Assembly: GCF_028993575.1 (NCBI RefSeq)
Contig: NZ_CP118615.1
Coordinates: forward strand, 1,302,001-1,366,000
Length of the DNA stretch: 64,000 nucleotides
From: Micromonospora cathayae
GTDB lineage: Bacteria; Actinomycetota; Actinomycetes; Mycobacteriales; Micromonosporaceae
Reading direction: 5' to 3'
Position numbers and translations under genes: made by a program
Part shown: in pieces, positions 1 through 8,840 of the stretch
How the letters are laid out: every line of letters begins with the position of its first letter
How positions within the stretch are numbered: position 1 is the first letter of the stretch
The notes under the pieces: generated by a model
Databases searched by the model: none
Told to the model about the DNA's origin: nothing
The model's input: only the letters and a program-made list of their open reading frames with translations

Positions 1-73
1 TCCCGCGCCACGCATGCGGCCCCATGACCGTCACCACCGGGCCATCGACCTTCACCAGGTAAACGACCGCCAT
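1..73 (-). CDS. possible leftward gene, N-terminal fragment only
   Basis: An ATG at position 73 on the minus strand opens a frame that runs off the left edge after 24 codons (it begins MAVVYLVKVDGPVV). Codon third positions are GC-rich as in the neighbouring genes, and the frame would be divergent from the endonuclease IV gene. There is no strong Shine-Dalgarno sequence and too little protein to assign a family. It may be a real divergent gene or chance. Confidence 0.3.
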   Translation of the reverse strand, partial: MAVVYLVKVDGPVVTVMGPHAWRG

Positions 74-162
74 CGACCCGGGTGACGCCCGGCGGGCCCG
101 GGTCTGCTGGGCGCGCCCTGCCGTCACCCGCGATGACGCCGGTCGCCAGTAGGCTCCCCTGC

Positions 163-948
163 ATGCGTATCGGAGCCCACGTCGACCCGACCGACCCGCT
201 CGCGGAGGCGGCGATCCGCACCGCCGACGCCGTGCAGTTCTTCCTCTCCGACCCGCAAGGGTGGAAGGCCCCCCAGCCCAGAGAGGACGTCGACCGGCTG
301 CGGGCCTCGGACGTCGACGTCTACGTCCACGCGCCGTACGTCGTCAACGTCGCGACGCTGAACAACCGCATCCGGATCCCCAGCCGGAAACTGCTGCTCG
401 GGCACGCGACCGCCGCCACGGAGATCGGGGCCAGGGGGTTGATCGTGCACGGCGGTCACGTGAACGCCGGTGACGACCTGGCGAAGGGCTTCGACAACTG
501 GCGTAAGACCTTCGCGTACGCCGCCGAGCAGGGCGGCTTCGGGGTCCCCGTCCTGATCGAGAACACCGCCGGCGGTGACAACGCCTGCGCCCGCAAACTG
601 GACGCACTGGCCCGGCTCTGGGACGCCCTCGACGGGTACGACGTGGGGTTCTGCCTGGACACCTGCCACGCCCACGCCGGCGGCGAGGAACTGCTCGACC
701 TGGTGGACCGGGTGAAGGCGGTGACCGGCCGGATCGACCTGATCCACGCCAACAACTCCAAGGACGCCTTCGACTCCGGCCGCGACCGGCACGACAACCT
801 CGCCGACGGCACCATCGACCCGGAGTTGCTGGTGGCACTCATCCGGGCCGCCGACGCGCCGGTCATCGTGGAGACCCCCGGCGGAGCGGACGGGCAGGGC
901 GCGGACATCGCCTTCCTGCGGCAGCATCTGGGTGGTACGTCGGCATGA
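163..948 (+). CDS. nfo: deoxyribonuclease IV (AP endonuclease, Nfo family)
   Basis: A TIM-barrel protein of about 261 residues, the usual size for the endonuclease IV / xylose-isomerase-like family that cuts DNA 5' to abasic sites in base excision repair. Metal-site sequences are visible: IVHGGHVNAG for the HxGH region, VLIENTAGG for the metal-binding Glu, FCLDTCHAHAGG for Asp/His, DLIHANNSKD and HDNLADG. The start at 163 (MRIGAHV) is preferred over an upstream in-frame start at 82 because family members begin with this RIGAHVS-like strand. It overlaps the next gene by an ATGA junction, so the two are probably translationally coupled. Family assignment is firm; the cellular role is inferred. 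Confidence 0.9.
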   Translation: MRIGAHVDPTDPLAEAAIRTADAVQFFLSDPQGWKAPQPREDVDRLRASDVDVYVHAPYVVNVATLNNRIRIPSRKLLLGHATAATEIGARGLIVHGGHVNAGDDLAKGFDNWRKTFAYAAEQGGFGVPVLIENTAGGDNACARKLDALARLWDALDGYDVGFCLDTCHAHAGGEELLDLVDRVKAVTGRIDLIHANNSKDAFDSGRDRHDNLADGTIDPELLVALIRAADAPVIVETPGGADGQGADIAFLRQHLGGTSA

Positions 949-3200
949 GTAGCGGAACGTCCGACGCGACGGGGACCGGCACCGGACGGGACGAACGCGC
1001 CGGCGACCCCGTCCGCCCGGCCGGGCCGACACCGGCCACCGTGGTGCGGGACGACACCACGGCGGCCGGCGCCGAAGGTGCTGCGGGCACGTCGCGCCCC
1101 ACCGGAGCACCGGCCGCAGCCGGCGGCGACAAGGCCAGCGAACCGAGCGGCGACAAGGCCGGCGACGGCAAGGCCAGCAAACCCAGCGACGGCAGACCCA
1201 ACGGTGACAAGGCCGGCGACAACAGCGACAAGGCCGCCGCCAACGGCGGCGAGCCCGGCGAGGACAAGTCCGGCGGCGGCGGTGGCAGGAAGCCCGGCGA
1301 CAGCGACGACAACGCGAGCGAGCCCGGCGACGGCAAGGACGGGAAGGGCCCCGAGGGCAAGGAGAGCAAGGACGGAGAGAGCAAGGAGGGCAAGGGTACC
1401 GGCGGCGAGGAGCCCGCCAAGGACGGTGACCCCTTCGAGGCGTTCGGCCCGGCCCCCGACGTGGTGCCGGGTCGGCTCGGGCGGACGGCCCGCCGGGTGG
1501 GTCGCTTCCTGGTCCACGAGTGGACCCTGGCCACCCTCGGCGCGGTCGTGTTGGCCGTCCTGCTCACCTGGCCAGCCCTGCGCTACCCCCTCTACACGAT
1601 CCCGCAGGACATCTACGATCCCACCCTCCAGGCGTGGCAGGTCGCCTGGTCCGGGCACATCCTGCTCAGCAACCCGGCCCACCTGTGGCAGGCGAACACG
1701 TTCTATCCGGAGTCGTGGAGTTTCGCCTTCTCCGACATGCTCCTCGGGTACGCCCCGGCCGGCATGATCGGCCACGGTCCCGAGGCCGCCGTGCTGCGCT
1801 ACAACATCCTCTTCGTGTTCGCCCACGCGCTGGCCACGCTGGGGGCGTACGCGCTGGCCCGGCAGCTCGGCGCGGGCCGGATCGGCGCGGCGGCGGCCGG
1901 GGTGAGCTACGCGTACGCGCCGTGGCTGCTGGCCCAGGCCGGGCACCTGCACATCATCTCCAACGGCGGTATCCCGCTGGCGTTGGCCATGCTGGCCCGG
2001 GGACACGGCTGGTCGCTGCGGTACGGCTACCGCCCGAAGCGGCGGCACGCCGGTTGGGCGCTGGCCGGGTGGCTGGTCGCCGCCTGGCAGCTCAGCCTGG
2101 GCTTCGGGATCGGTCTGCCGTTCGCGTACGTGCTGGGTGGCATCGTGCTGGTCGCCACCGTCACCTGGTACCTGCGGCGGTTCTGGATCCGGCCGGTCCG
2201 GCACCCGTTCGGCCCCCGGCTGCTGATCACCGACGTGATCGGTGGCCTGATCTTCGCCGCCACCGGGGCGCTGCTGGCCATTCCGTACTTCAAGGTCGCG
2301 GAGCTGCACCCGAACGCCCGGCGCAGCATCGGTGACATCGAGGTCTACTCGCCGCCGGCCTACGGGTTCTTCACCGCGCCGGCCGAGTCCCGGATCTGGG
2401 GTGGTCTGCACGAGGGGGCGCGGGCCGGGCTGCCCTGGCATCCGGAGATGACGTTGTTGCCGGGCTTCGTGCTCTACGCGCTCGCCGCCGCGGGGCTGTT
2501 CTTCTCGGTCTGGAAGCTGCGGCACCGGCTGCTGCTGCTGGCCGGGGTGCTGGTCAGCATGGTGCTGGCGATGGGCACCGAGTTCTTCGGGGGCACCTTC
2601 ACCTACGTACCGCTCTTCGAGTACCTGCCCGGCTGGGACGGCATCCGGACCCCGGGCCGGCTGATGCTGTGGGCCACCCTCCTGCTCGGTCTGCTGGCCG
2701 CCGGGGCGCTCACCGCCTTCGCGATGCGGGTACGCGAACTCGCCGCCCACCGGGTTCCGCCCTGGCCCGGCCCGTGGTTGCGGGCGGCGACCCTGCTGCC
2801 GCTGCTGCTGGTGGTGGTGGAAGGGCTGAACGCCACTCCGCATCCGGTGGTGCCGCCCCAGCCGGCGGCGCTGCGCAGCGTCGAGGGGCCGCTGCTGGTG
2901 CTGCCGAGCAGCCAGAACCACGACCAGCCGGTGATGCTCTGGACGACCAGCCGGTTCCAGGACGTGGTCAACGGCGGCAGTGGGTTCACCCCGGCCCGGC
3001 TGGCCGAGACCCGGGAGGTGACGCTCTCCTTCCCGGATCCGACCAGCATCGACTACCTGCGGCGACTCGGGGTGCGGGCCGTGGTGATCCCCCGGGACCA
3101 GGTGGTCGGCACCCCGTGGGAGGCCACCATCGACCTGCCGGTCGACGGGCTGGGTATCCGCCGGGAGGAGATCGGCGACGCGGTGGTCTACCGGCTCTGA
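945..3200 (+). CDS. multi-pass membrane protein, GT-C glycosyltransferase-like, with charged low-complexity N-terminus
   Basis: A 751-residue protein. Residues 1 to about 165 are a disordered tract rich in Gly, Lys, Glu, Asp and Ser with repeated GDKA/SDGK-like words. From about residue 190 there are some ten or more hydrophobic segments, then a soluble C-terminal domain of about 120 residues (beginning near PHPVVPPQPAAL). The first periplasmic loop has acidic residues (PQDIYDPTLQAWQ), as in lipid-linked-sugar GT-C transferases. A transferase function is therefore plausible but unproven; a YfhO-like membrane protein is the alternative. Its ATG overlaps the nfo stop codon. The next gene is convergent, and a 12-bp-stem hairpin follows the stop. 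Confidence 0.7.
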   Translation: MSSGTSDATGTGTGRDERAGDPVRPAGPTPATVVRDDTTAAGAEGAAGTSRPTGAPAAAGGDKASEPSGDKAGDGKASKPSDGRPNGDKAGDNSDKAAANGGEPGEDKSGGGGGRKPGDSDDNASEPGDGKDGKGPEGKESKDGESKEGKGTGGEEPAKDGDPFEAFGPAPDVVPGRLGRTARRVGRFLVHEWTLATLGAVVLAVLLTWPALRYPLYTIPQDIYDPTLQAWQVAWSGHILLSNPAHLWQANTFYPESWSFAFSDMLLGYAPAGMIGHGPEAAVLRYNILFVFAHALATLGAYALARQLGAGRIGAAAAGVSYAYAPWLLAQAGHLHIISNGGIPLALAMLARGHGWSLRYGYRPKRRHAGWALAGWLVAAWQLSLGFGIGLPFAYVLGGIVLVATVTWYLRRFWIRPVRHPFGPRLLITDVIGGLIFAATGALLAIPYFKVAELHPNARRSIGDIEVYSPPAYGFFTAPAESRIWGGLHEGARAGLPWHPEMTLLPGFVLYALAAAGLFFSVWKLRHRLLLLAGVLVSMVLAMGTEFFGGTFTYVPLFEYLPGWDGIRTPGRLMLWATLLLGLLAAGALTAFAMRVRELAAHRVPPWPGPWLRAATLLPLLLVVVEGLNATPHPVVPPQPAALRSVEGPLLVLPSSQNHDQPVMLWTTSRFQDVVNGGSGFTPARLAETREVTLSFPDPTSIDYLRRLGVRAVVIPRDQVVGTPWEATIDLPVDGLGIRREEIGDAVVYRL

Positions 3201-3220
3201 CCCGGTGCCGCCCAGCGATG

Positions 3221-3252
3221 GCGCCGGTGCCGCCGAGTGACGGCACCGGCGC
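3221..3252 (+). terminator. hairpin after the GT-C-like membrane protein gene
   Basis: A perfect 12-bp inverted repeat (GCGCCGGTGCCG and its complement) with an 8-nt loop lies 20 bp after the stop at 3200, in the 209-bp gap between convergent genes. There is no U-tract, which is normal for high-GC actinobacterial terminators. It could serve both directions. Confidence 0.65.
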
Positions 3253-3409
3253 TGTCGGCGGTCACCGGGTCGGCCGGGTCGTCGGCGGCTGCCGGTTCCG
3301 GGCGGCCGCCGGCTGCGCTGCCGGACATCGGGTCCGGCAGCGGTTGCCAGGCCCGCTGGGTCCCCGGGCGGACCCGCCGGTTGCGCCGGGCCCGCCGGCC
3401 CGGCTCGGG

Positions 3410-4924
3410 TCAGCTCGTGGCGGCACCGGCCGGTTCGGGTTCCGGTGGCGCCGCCGCCCGCTGTCGCCAGCGGGAGTACCAGGGCGCGTCGGGTGCCCCG
3501 TCGAGCAGGCCGCCGTCGGGGTCGTCGGCGTAGGTGGCGCGGACCGGGTCCCGCTCGGGGTGCAGGATCTCCTGGATGATCAAGACGCAGAGCACCACGA
3601 CGGTGGCGAGCCGGAGGGTCGACGCGAGCACGAACACGCCTTCCGGGAAGACCGGTTTGCCGGTGGCCGAGCCGAGTAGTTCACCGTAGAAGGCGACGAA
3701 GTAGCCGACCTCGGCGAGCTGCCAGGCCAGGAAGGCACCCCAGCGGGGCCGGGCGAGCACCGCCAGCGGCAGCAGCCAGAGCACGAACTGCTGCGACCAG
3801 ACCTTGCTGAAGATCAGGAAGGCGGCGACGACCAGGAAGGCGAGCTGGGCCAGCCGGGGTCGGCGGGGGGCCAGCAGCGCCAGCGCGGCCACCCCGATGC
3901 AGGCCAGCCCGAACAGCGCGTACGACAGGTAGTTGAGGGTGGGGATGTTGTTGTTGAGCCACTCGAACGGCCCCTGCTGGGTCGGGCTGCCCGGGTTGAT
4001 CTTCCCGTCCAGGTAGCGCCCGATGTACCAGAAGGTGCCCCAGTCGATGGGGCGGGTGCTGTTCAGCTCGAAGAACCGGTCCCAGTTCTCCCGGTACGGG
4101 ATGGCGGCCGGCAGGTTCACCGCGACCAGCGACACCAGTGCCGTACCGAGGGCGGTGAGGGCGGCGCGTACCTTGCCGGCGCGTAGCGCGAGCACCAGGA
4201 TCGGGCCGAGGATGAACAGCGGCCACATTTTGGCCGCGCCGGCCAGGCCGAGCAGCACCCCGGCCAGGGCCGGTCGGTTCCGGGCCCAGGCGAACAGCCC
4301 GAACGCGCCGAGGCCGATGGCGAGCAGGTCCCAGTTGACGGTGGCGGTGAGCAGCAGCGCCGGGGCCAGGGCGAACAGCGCGGCGTCCCAGGGTCGTCGG
4401 CGGCGCAGGGCGAGGATCACCGCGACGGTGGCGACCGCCAGCGCGCCGAGCACCAGGGCGTTGAGGTTGTAGAACCACTGCCCCTGGTTGATGTCCGGGT
4501 TGTCGACGCCGATGGCGTGCACCGGCAGGCCGAGGACGCCCATGAAGTACCCGGTGAGCACCGGATACTCGACCGGGTGGTCCCGGTACGGGACCTTGCC
4601 CTCGTTGAGACCCTCGGCGTAGTAGAGCGCGAGCACGTCGCTGTAGCAGAACCGGGTGTACTGGACGTTGTTCGTCCAGGCGCCGTCCTGACAGGGCGAC
4701 TTCTGCACCCAGTGCAGGGCGAGGGTGAGGCAGACCAGGGCGAGCACGATGCGTACCGCGGTCCAGAAGCGGCGTTCCCCGCCGGCGGGCCGGTCCAGCG
4801 CGACCGCGTGGTCGCCGAGGGGACCGCCGATGAGCTGGGACGCGCCCCGGACGAACCCGTCCGACCGGGACGGATGGTCGCTGCGCTCAGCGTCGTCGAT
4901 GCCTGCGGTCGGCTGCGTGCTCAT
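3410..4924 (-). CDS. GT87 / DUF2029 family membrane glycosyltransferase
   Basis: A 504-residue polytopic membrane protein with about ten hydrophobic segments starting near residue 55. The first outer loop reads DVLALYYAEGLNEGK and then YRDHPVEYPVLTGYFMG, matching the acidic and VEYP signatures of the polyprenyl-phosphomannose-dependent mannosyltransferases of family GT87. Known members add alpha-mannose to envelope glycolipids and lipoglycans at the outer face of the membrane; the precise acceptor here cannot be read. The C-terminal 60 residues are hydrophilic. The ATG at 4924 gives a typical N-terminal cytoplasmic tail. It lies in the same orientation downstream of the PBP gene, but a strong hairpin separates them. 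Confidence 0.8.
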   Translation of the reverse strand: MSTQPTAGIDDAERSDHPSRSDGFVRGASQLIGGPLGDHAVALDRPAGGERRFWTAVRIVLALVCLTLALHWVQKSPCQDGAWTNNVQYTRFCYSDVLALYYAEGLNEGKVPYRDHPVEYPVLTGYFMGVLGLPVHAIGVDNPDINQGQWFYNLNALVLGALAVATVAVILALRRRRPWDAALFALAPALLLTATVNWDLLAIGLGAFGLFAWARNRPALAGVLLGLAGAAKMWPLFILGPILVLALRAGKVRAALTALGTALVSLVAVNLPAAIPYRENWDRFFELNSTRPIDWGTFWYIGRYLDGKINPGSPTQQGPFEWLNNNIPTLNYLSYALFGLACIGVAALALLAPRRPRLAQLAFLVVAAFLIFSKVWSQQFVLWLLPLAVLARPRWGAFLAWQLAEVGYFVAFYGELLGSATGKPVFPEGVFVLASTLRLATVVVLCVLIIQEILHPERDPVRATYADDPDGGLLDGAPDAPWYSRWRQRAAAPPEPEPAGAATS

Positions 4925-5001
4925 AACCAGGCATCCTGCCGTACCCGGGGCCCTCCCGTCCCGCCCGTCCCGGGACGTTCGACGATGGCGGCCGGAAACG
5001 G

Positions 5002-5036
5002 CGACGGCGGCCGGAGGAATCCTCCGGCCGCCGTCG
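5002..5036 (-). terminator. strong hairpin terminator after the PBP gene
   Basis: A 35-nt palindrome with 17-bp complementary arms starting CGACGGCGGCCGGAGGA and a single unpaired centre base. It lies 23 bp beyond the PBP stop at 5059 and ahead of the GT87 gene, so it probably ends PBP transcription. Confidence 0.8.
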
Positions 5037-5058
5037 GCGGGTTGGCGCTGGTGGTACG

Positions 5059-8022
5059 TCAGTCCTCGTTGGTACGGGGCGGTGGTGAGATCAGGTCACC
5101 GCCACCGCCACCGCCCGGTCCACCCGGGTTGGTGGGGGTGGTGGGCTCGCCGCCACCCGGTCCACCCGGTCCACCCGGGCCGCCAGGCCCCTGGTTGCCG
5201 CCGCCGTTGTCCGGGCAGAGGATGCCCAGCGGGTCGAGGCAGGGCGGGTTCGGGTTGGGGTTCTGGCCCGGCGGCGGGTTGGTCGGCGCGGGCGGCGGCG
5301 GCTCCTCGCCGTTGCCCTTGTTCGGGTCGCCAATACCGCTGATCTCGGGCAGGTCCACCTTGTCCATGCCCTTGTGTGCGGCCTCCATGTACTTTTCCCA
5401 GACGTCGGCGGGCATGTTGCCACCACCGATGTCATTGCCGTTCTTGTCGAGGATCTTCGGCTTCTTCGGATCCTCGCTGCCGATCCAGACGGCGGTGGCG
5501 AGCTGGGGGGTGTACCCGACCATCCAGGCGTCTGCGTTCTGCTCAGTGTTCGAGTACTGCCAGGTACCGGTCTTGCCGGCGGCCTGTCGGCCACCCTCCA
5601 ACGAGTTGTCGATGTTGCCGGGGATCTTCTTCAGCACGGCGGTCACCTCACGGGCGATGTCCCGGTTGATCCGCTGCTGTGACTTGATCTTAGGCCCGGT
5701 GCCGGGGACGGTCTCCCATTTCCCGGTCTCCTGGTCCTGCTGCTCGATCTTGGTCACGAAGTGGGCCTTGTTGAACTTGCCCTCGTTGGCGAGCGTGGCG
5801 AGCCCGTTGGCGTGGTCGAGCACGGTGATCGGGAACTGCCCGTACGCCATGACCTCGTCGAACTTCGACGGCGCGAGCTGGTCCGGCTCGGCCTTCATCA
5901 GGTCGTACGCCTTGACCGGCTCCCGGGTCCACATCGTGGTGACACCGGCCTGGCGGGCCATGTTGAGCACGGTGGCCGGCTTGATCTCCTTGGCCACGTG
6001 GTAGAAGGGCACGTTGTACGACTCGACGGTCGACTCCTCCAGCGTGCACCACTTGTTGCACTTCTTGCTGACGTCGCGGCCGGCGTTGCCGATCTCGTCG
6101 GCGAAGCCCTTCGGCTTGAACGGGGTGGCGTCCCAGCGCGATTTCACCGAGATGCCCTCGTTGATCGCCGCCGCCAGGGTGTAGACCTTGAACGTCGAGC
6201 CCGGCGGGTGGCCGCCGGAGAGTTCACCGTTGCTGTCGATGTTGAAGCCGGCGTAGTCGATGTCCGCTCCGCTCTCGCCGCCGTAGTAGGCACGTACCGC
6301 GCCGGTCTTCGGGTCGATCGAGACGACCGCCGCCATCAGGTTTGGCGGATGGCCGTAGAGCGGGGAGGACTTTACCTGCTGCCGGGCGGCGTTCTCGGCG
6401 GCCTTCTGCATCTTCGGGTCGATGGTGGTGGTGATCTTGTAACCACCGGTGCGCAGCGCGTCGACGCAACTGATCTTCCCCTCCGCGCCGGAGTCGGAGC
6501 ACATGCCCCACTGCTCCATCTCCTTGCGGACGTAGTTGATCACGTTGCCCTTGGGGGAGGCGACCCCGAAGCCGTTCGCCGTCTCCTTGTTCATGTCCGG
6601 CATCGCGGCCGGCCGCTCCTCGGGCTTGAGCCAGCCCTCCTCGACCATGCCGCCGATCACGTAGTTCCACCGGTCCTGGGCGGCCTTGGTGGCCTCCGGG
6701 CCCTTGGTCGGGTCGTACCCGGGGTGGGTGGCGCTGGCCTGCGGCTGCTTGATCACCCCGGCCAGCGCGGCGGCCTCCGCCACGTTCAGCTTGCTCGCGG
6801 ACTTCCCGAAGTACGCCTTCGCCGCCGCCTCGACCCCGTACGCGCCCCGTCCGAAGTAGATGGTGTTCAGGTAGTGCTGCATGATCTCGTCCTTGGAGAA
6901 CTGATCATTCAGCTTGGAGGCGAGGATCGCCTCTTTCACCTTCCGGGCGTACGTGTCGTCCTTCAGGCTCTCGTAGGCGTTCCGCGCGTATTGCTGGGTG
7001 ATGGTCGAGGCACCCTGCTTGGTGCCGCCGGTGAAGTTGTTCCAGGCGGCCCGGGCGATGCCCTTGTAGTCGACCCCGGAGTGCTCGTAGAAGTTCCGGT
7101 CCTCGGCGGCGGCCACCGCGTACTGGACGTGCTTCGGGAGGTCCTTGATCGCGATGAACTCACGGTTCTCACTGCCGAGCTTGGCGACGAGTCCCTTGCC
7201 GTCCTTCATGTAGACGGTCGTCGCGAACGGCAGCGGCAGGCTGTTCGGCAGCACGACCTGCGCCGAGTAGTACGTGAAGCCGACCACGCCGATGCCGGCG
7301 AGCATGATGAAGACCGCGAAGCTCGCGATGAGCATGTTGATCCGCTTGCGCTTCTTCGCCCGCTTGAGCGCCTCCGGGTCCCGGTTGGCGCGGCTGCGCC
7401 GGCCGGGGCCGGTCGGCCCGCCCGGCCCGGCACCGTCCAGGCCGGAGCCACCGGGCGGGGCGACGCTGGCCCGGGCGACGGTGGCCCGACCGGCCATGCC
7501 GCCGACCGACGCGGAACCCACGGACGCCGAACCCACCGAGGCGGCGCCGACGGACGCCGAGCCGACCGAGGCCCGGCCGGCGGGGCTCACCGGGGAGGCG
7601 GAACCGACGGACGCCCGGCCGCTGCCCACCGAGGCCCGACCGGCCGGGGCGTGCCCACCCGCCGGGGAGACCGGGACCGAGGCCCGGCCGGCGCCGGCCC
7701 GGCCGACCGAGGCCGAGCCGGCCGGCGGCGGGCTGATCGGCGGGGCCATGCCGTGCCGGGGTACGGACGCCGAGCCGGCCACCGACGCGCGCCCGCTGGA
7801 CCCGGTGGCCCGGGGTGTCGGGGCGGCCCGGCCGGTGGGTGTCGCCCCGTCGGGTCCGGAGGACCACGGTGTCGTCGGGTCGGGCCCGGAAGACCAACCG
7901 GTTCCCCGGGCGTCCGCGCCGGGACGGCGGTACGCGTCGTCCGCCTCCGGCCCGGGGTCACCGTTCTGACCCGGAATCCGGGCCCGCCCACGCGGGGAAC
8001 TGGGATCGCCGTACGAGTTCAT
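5059..8022 (-). CDS. bifunctional class A penicillin-binding protein (transglycosylase/transpeptidase)
   Basis: 987 residues. Residues 1-225 are a cytoplasmic, disordered tract containing many Gly-Arg/Ser-Ala-Ser-Val repeats, ending in a basic RAKKRKR patch. One membrane segment spans about 229-253. A GT51 glycosyltransferase domain follows, with EDRNF (Glu307) and GASTITQQ (337-344). The penicillin-binding transpeptidase carries STFK (609-612), SYN (668-670) and KTGT (817-820). The last 90 residues are Gly/Pro-rich and extracytoplasmic. All catalytic motifs are intact, so it should polymerise lipid II and cross-link peptidoglycan. Typical class A PBPs are 650-850 residues; the excess here is the two low-complexity ends. 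Confidence 0.93.
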   Translation of the reverse strand: MNSYGDPSSPRGRARIPGQNGDPGPEADDAYRRPGADARGTGWSSGPDPTTPWSSGPDGATPTGRAAPTPRATGSSGRASVAGSASVPRHGMAPPISPPPAGSASVGRAGAGRASVPVSPAGGHAPAGRASVGSGRASVGSASPVSPAGRASVGSASVGAASVGSASVGSASVGGMAGRATVARASVAPPGGSGLDGAGPGGPTGPGRRSRANRDPEALKRAKKRKRINMLIASFAVFIMLAGIGVVGFTYYSAQVVLPNSLPLPFATTVYMKDGKGLVAKLGSENREFIAIKDLPKHVQYAVAAAEDRNFYEHSGVDYKGIARAAWNNFTGGTKQGASTITQQYARNAYESLKDDTYARKVKEAILASKLNDQFSKDEIMQHYLNTIYFGRGAYGVEAAAKAYFGKSASKLNVAEAAALAGVIKQPQASATHPGYDPTKGPEATKAAQDRWNYVIGGMVEEGWLKPEERPAAMPDMNKETANGFGVASPKGNVINYVRKEMEQWGMCSDSGAEGKISCVDALRTGGYKITTTIDPKMQKAAENAARQQVKSSPLYGHPPNLMAAVVSIDPKTGAVRAYYGGESGADIDYAGFNIDSNGELSGGHPPGSTFKVYTLAAAINEGISVKSRWDATPFKPKGFADEIGNAGRDVSKKCNKWCTLEESTVESYNVPFYHVAKEIKPATVLNMARQAGVTTMWTREPVKAYDLMKAEPDQLAPSKFDEVMAYGQFPITVLDHANGLATLANEGKFNKAHFVTKIEQQDQETGKWETVPGTGPKIKSQQRINRDIAREVTAVLKKIPGNIDNSLEGGRQAAGKTGTWQYSNTEQNADAWMVGYTPQLATAVWIGSEDPKKPKILDKNGNDIGGGNMPADVWEKYMEAAHKGMDKVDLPEISGIGDPNKGNGEEPPPPAPTNPPPGQNPNPNPPCLDPLGILCPDNGGGNQGPGGPGGPGGPGGGEPTTPTNPGGPGGGGGGDLISPPPRTNED
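7462..7791 (-). repeat. Ala-Ser-Val coding minisatellite in the PBP N-terminus
   Basis: About 330 bp encode residues 78-187 of the PBP as a degenerate array of G-[R/S/A]-A-S-V words; the densest part is five tandem 15-bp units (GSASVG, GAASVG and so on). Such in-frame repeats can expand or contract by slippage without breaking the frame. Confidence 0.85.
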
Positions 8023-8216
8023 TCCTCACACCCTGCCGGTCGCGGTGGGACGCGGGTGCGCCACCACCGGTTTGCCGTGAGCTGTGCCACGCGGTGCCTC
8101 CGCCCGAGCCGTCGGGTCGGAGCCGCTGAATTCTGCGCGAACCGGAGCAATCCGGCCGAAAGACTGTCGATCGCCCCGTCCGTCGTCGTTGTCGGCGGCT
8201 GCCGGAGGCGTTGGAC

Positions 8217-8663
8217 TCACCGTTGTGCCTCTCGCCTCCGCCGCGCGGTCGAACCGCCGACCGCGTCCTGTTCCTGCCCGTCGTCCGCGCCCGCGACCAG
8301 GCCGTCCCGGCCGAGCAGGAACTGCTCGACGAGATGGTTCCAGTCACATCCGAGGCACACCTCCACCACGAAGACCTGGAACTCACGCAGCGTCATCGCC
8401 AGTACGGGCAACTCGGCCCGGGTACGCGCCTGACCGGCGGACTGCTTGAGTTCGTCCCCGTAAATGTAGTGGACGTGGGTGAGGTTCTCCCGTCGGCAGA
8501 TCGGACACCGTTGCTCGGTCGGCTCGCCATGGAACCGGGCAGCGTTCTTGAGGTAGGGCGACGCGTCGCAGACGTCGTACGTACCGACCCGACCGGAGAG
8601 CACCTCACGCAGCACCGCCCGCTTCTGGAGCGAGTAGTCGACGACCTGGCGCTGCGTACGCAT
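8217..8663 (-). CDS. DUF5318 family protein
   Basis: A 148-residue soluble protein with a CPIC pair and a later CLGCDW pair, suggesting a small zinc-binding site, embedded in RCPICRRENLTHVHYIYGD. This resembles the actinobacterial DUF5318 family, whose function is unknown. The ATG at 8663 (MRTQRQVVDYSLQKR) is preferred over an upstream in-frame start at 8702 because the family begins with this sequence. It lies just upstream of the PBP gene in the same orientation with a 194-bp gap. Confidence 0.75.
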   Translation of the reverse strand: MRTQRQVVDYSLQKRAVLREVLSGRVGTYDVCDASPYLKNAARFHGEPTEQRCPICRRENLTHVHYIYGDELKQSAGQARTRAELPVLAMTLREFQVFVVEVCLGCDWNHLVEQFLLGRDGLVAGADDGQEQDAVGGSTARRRREAQR

Positions 8664-8771
8664 GCGGCAAAGGGTACGCGTTCCGACCGGATGGGGCGAC
8701 AACGCTCACGTTCCGTCACGACACGGTGGCATCGCGGGGGGTTTGCCCTGATGAGGGGGAACCGCTAACGT

Positions 8772-8796
8772 GCGATGTATCGGTCCGATACATCGC
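8772..8796. promoter_or_regulatory. palindromic operator upstream of the PadR gene
   Basis: A 25-bp palindrome with 12-bp perfect arms (GCGATGTATCGG and its complement) around one central T, lying 44 bp upstream of the PadR GTG start. It contains ATGT...ACAT half-sites as in PadR-family operators, though with an 11-bp inner spacing instead of the often-quoted 8. Autoregulation is the natural reading. Confidence 0.7.
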
Positions 8797-8840
8797 GTCG
8801 ACCAACCGGTCCGCGGCCACGGGGGAAGAGAGGATGGCCC

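Noticed and set aside
456..2921. 821-codon open frame on the minus strand
   Set aside because: Shadow of the endonuclease IV and membrane protein genes. Its protein is Arg/Gln/Pro-rich with no family resemblance, as expected for an antisense frame in very high GC DNA.
5761..8433. 890-codon plus-strand frame opposite the PBP gene
   Set aside because: Antisense shadow of a gene whose catalytic motifs are complete; translation is low-complexity Arg/Gly/Val.
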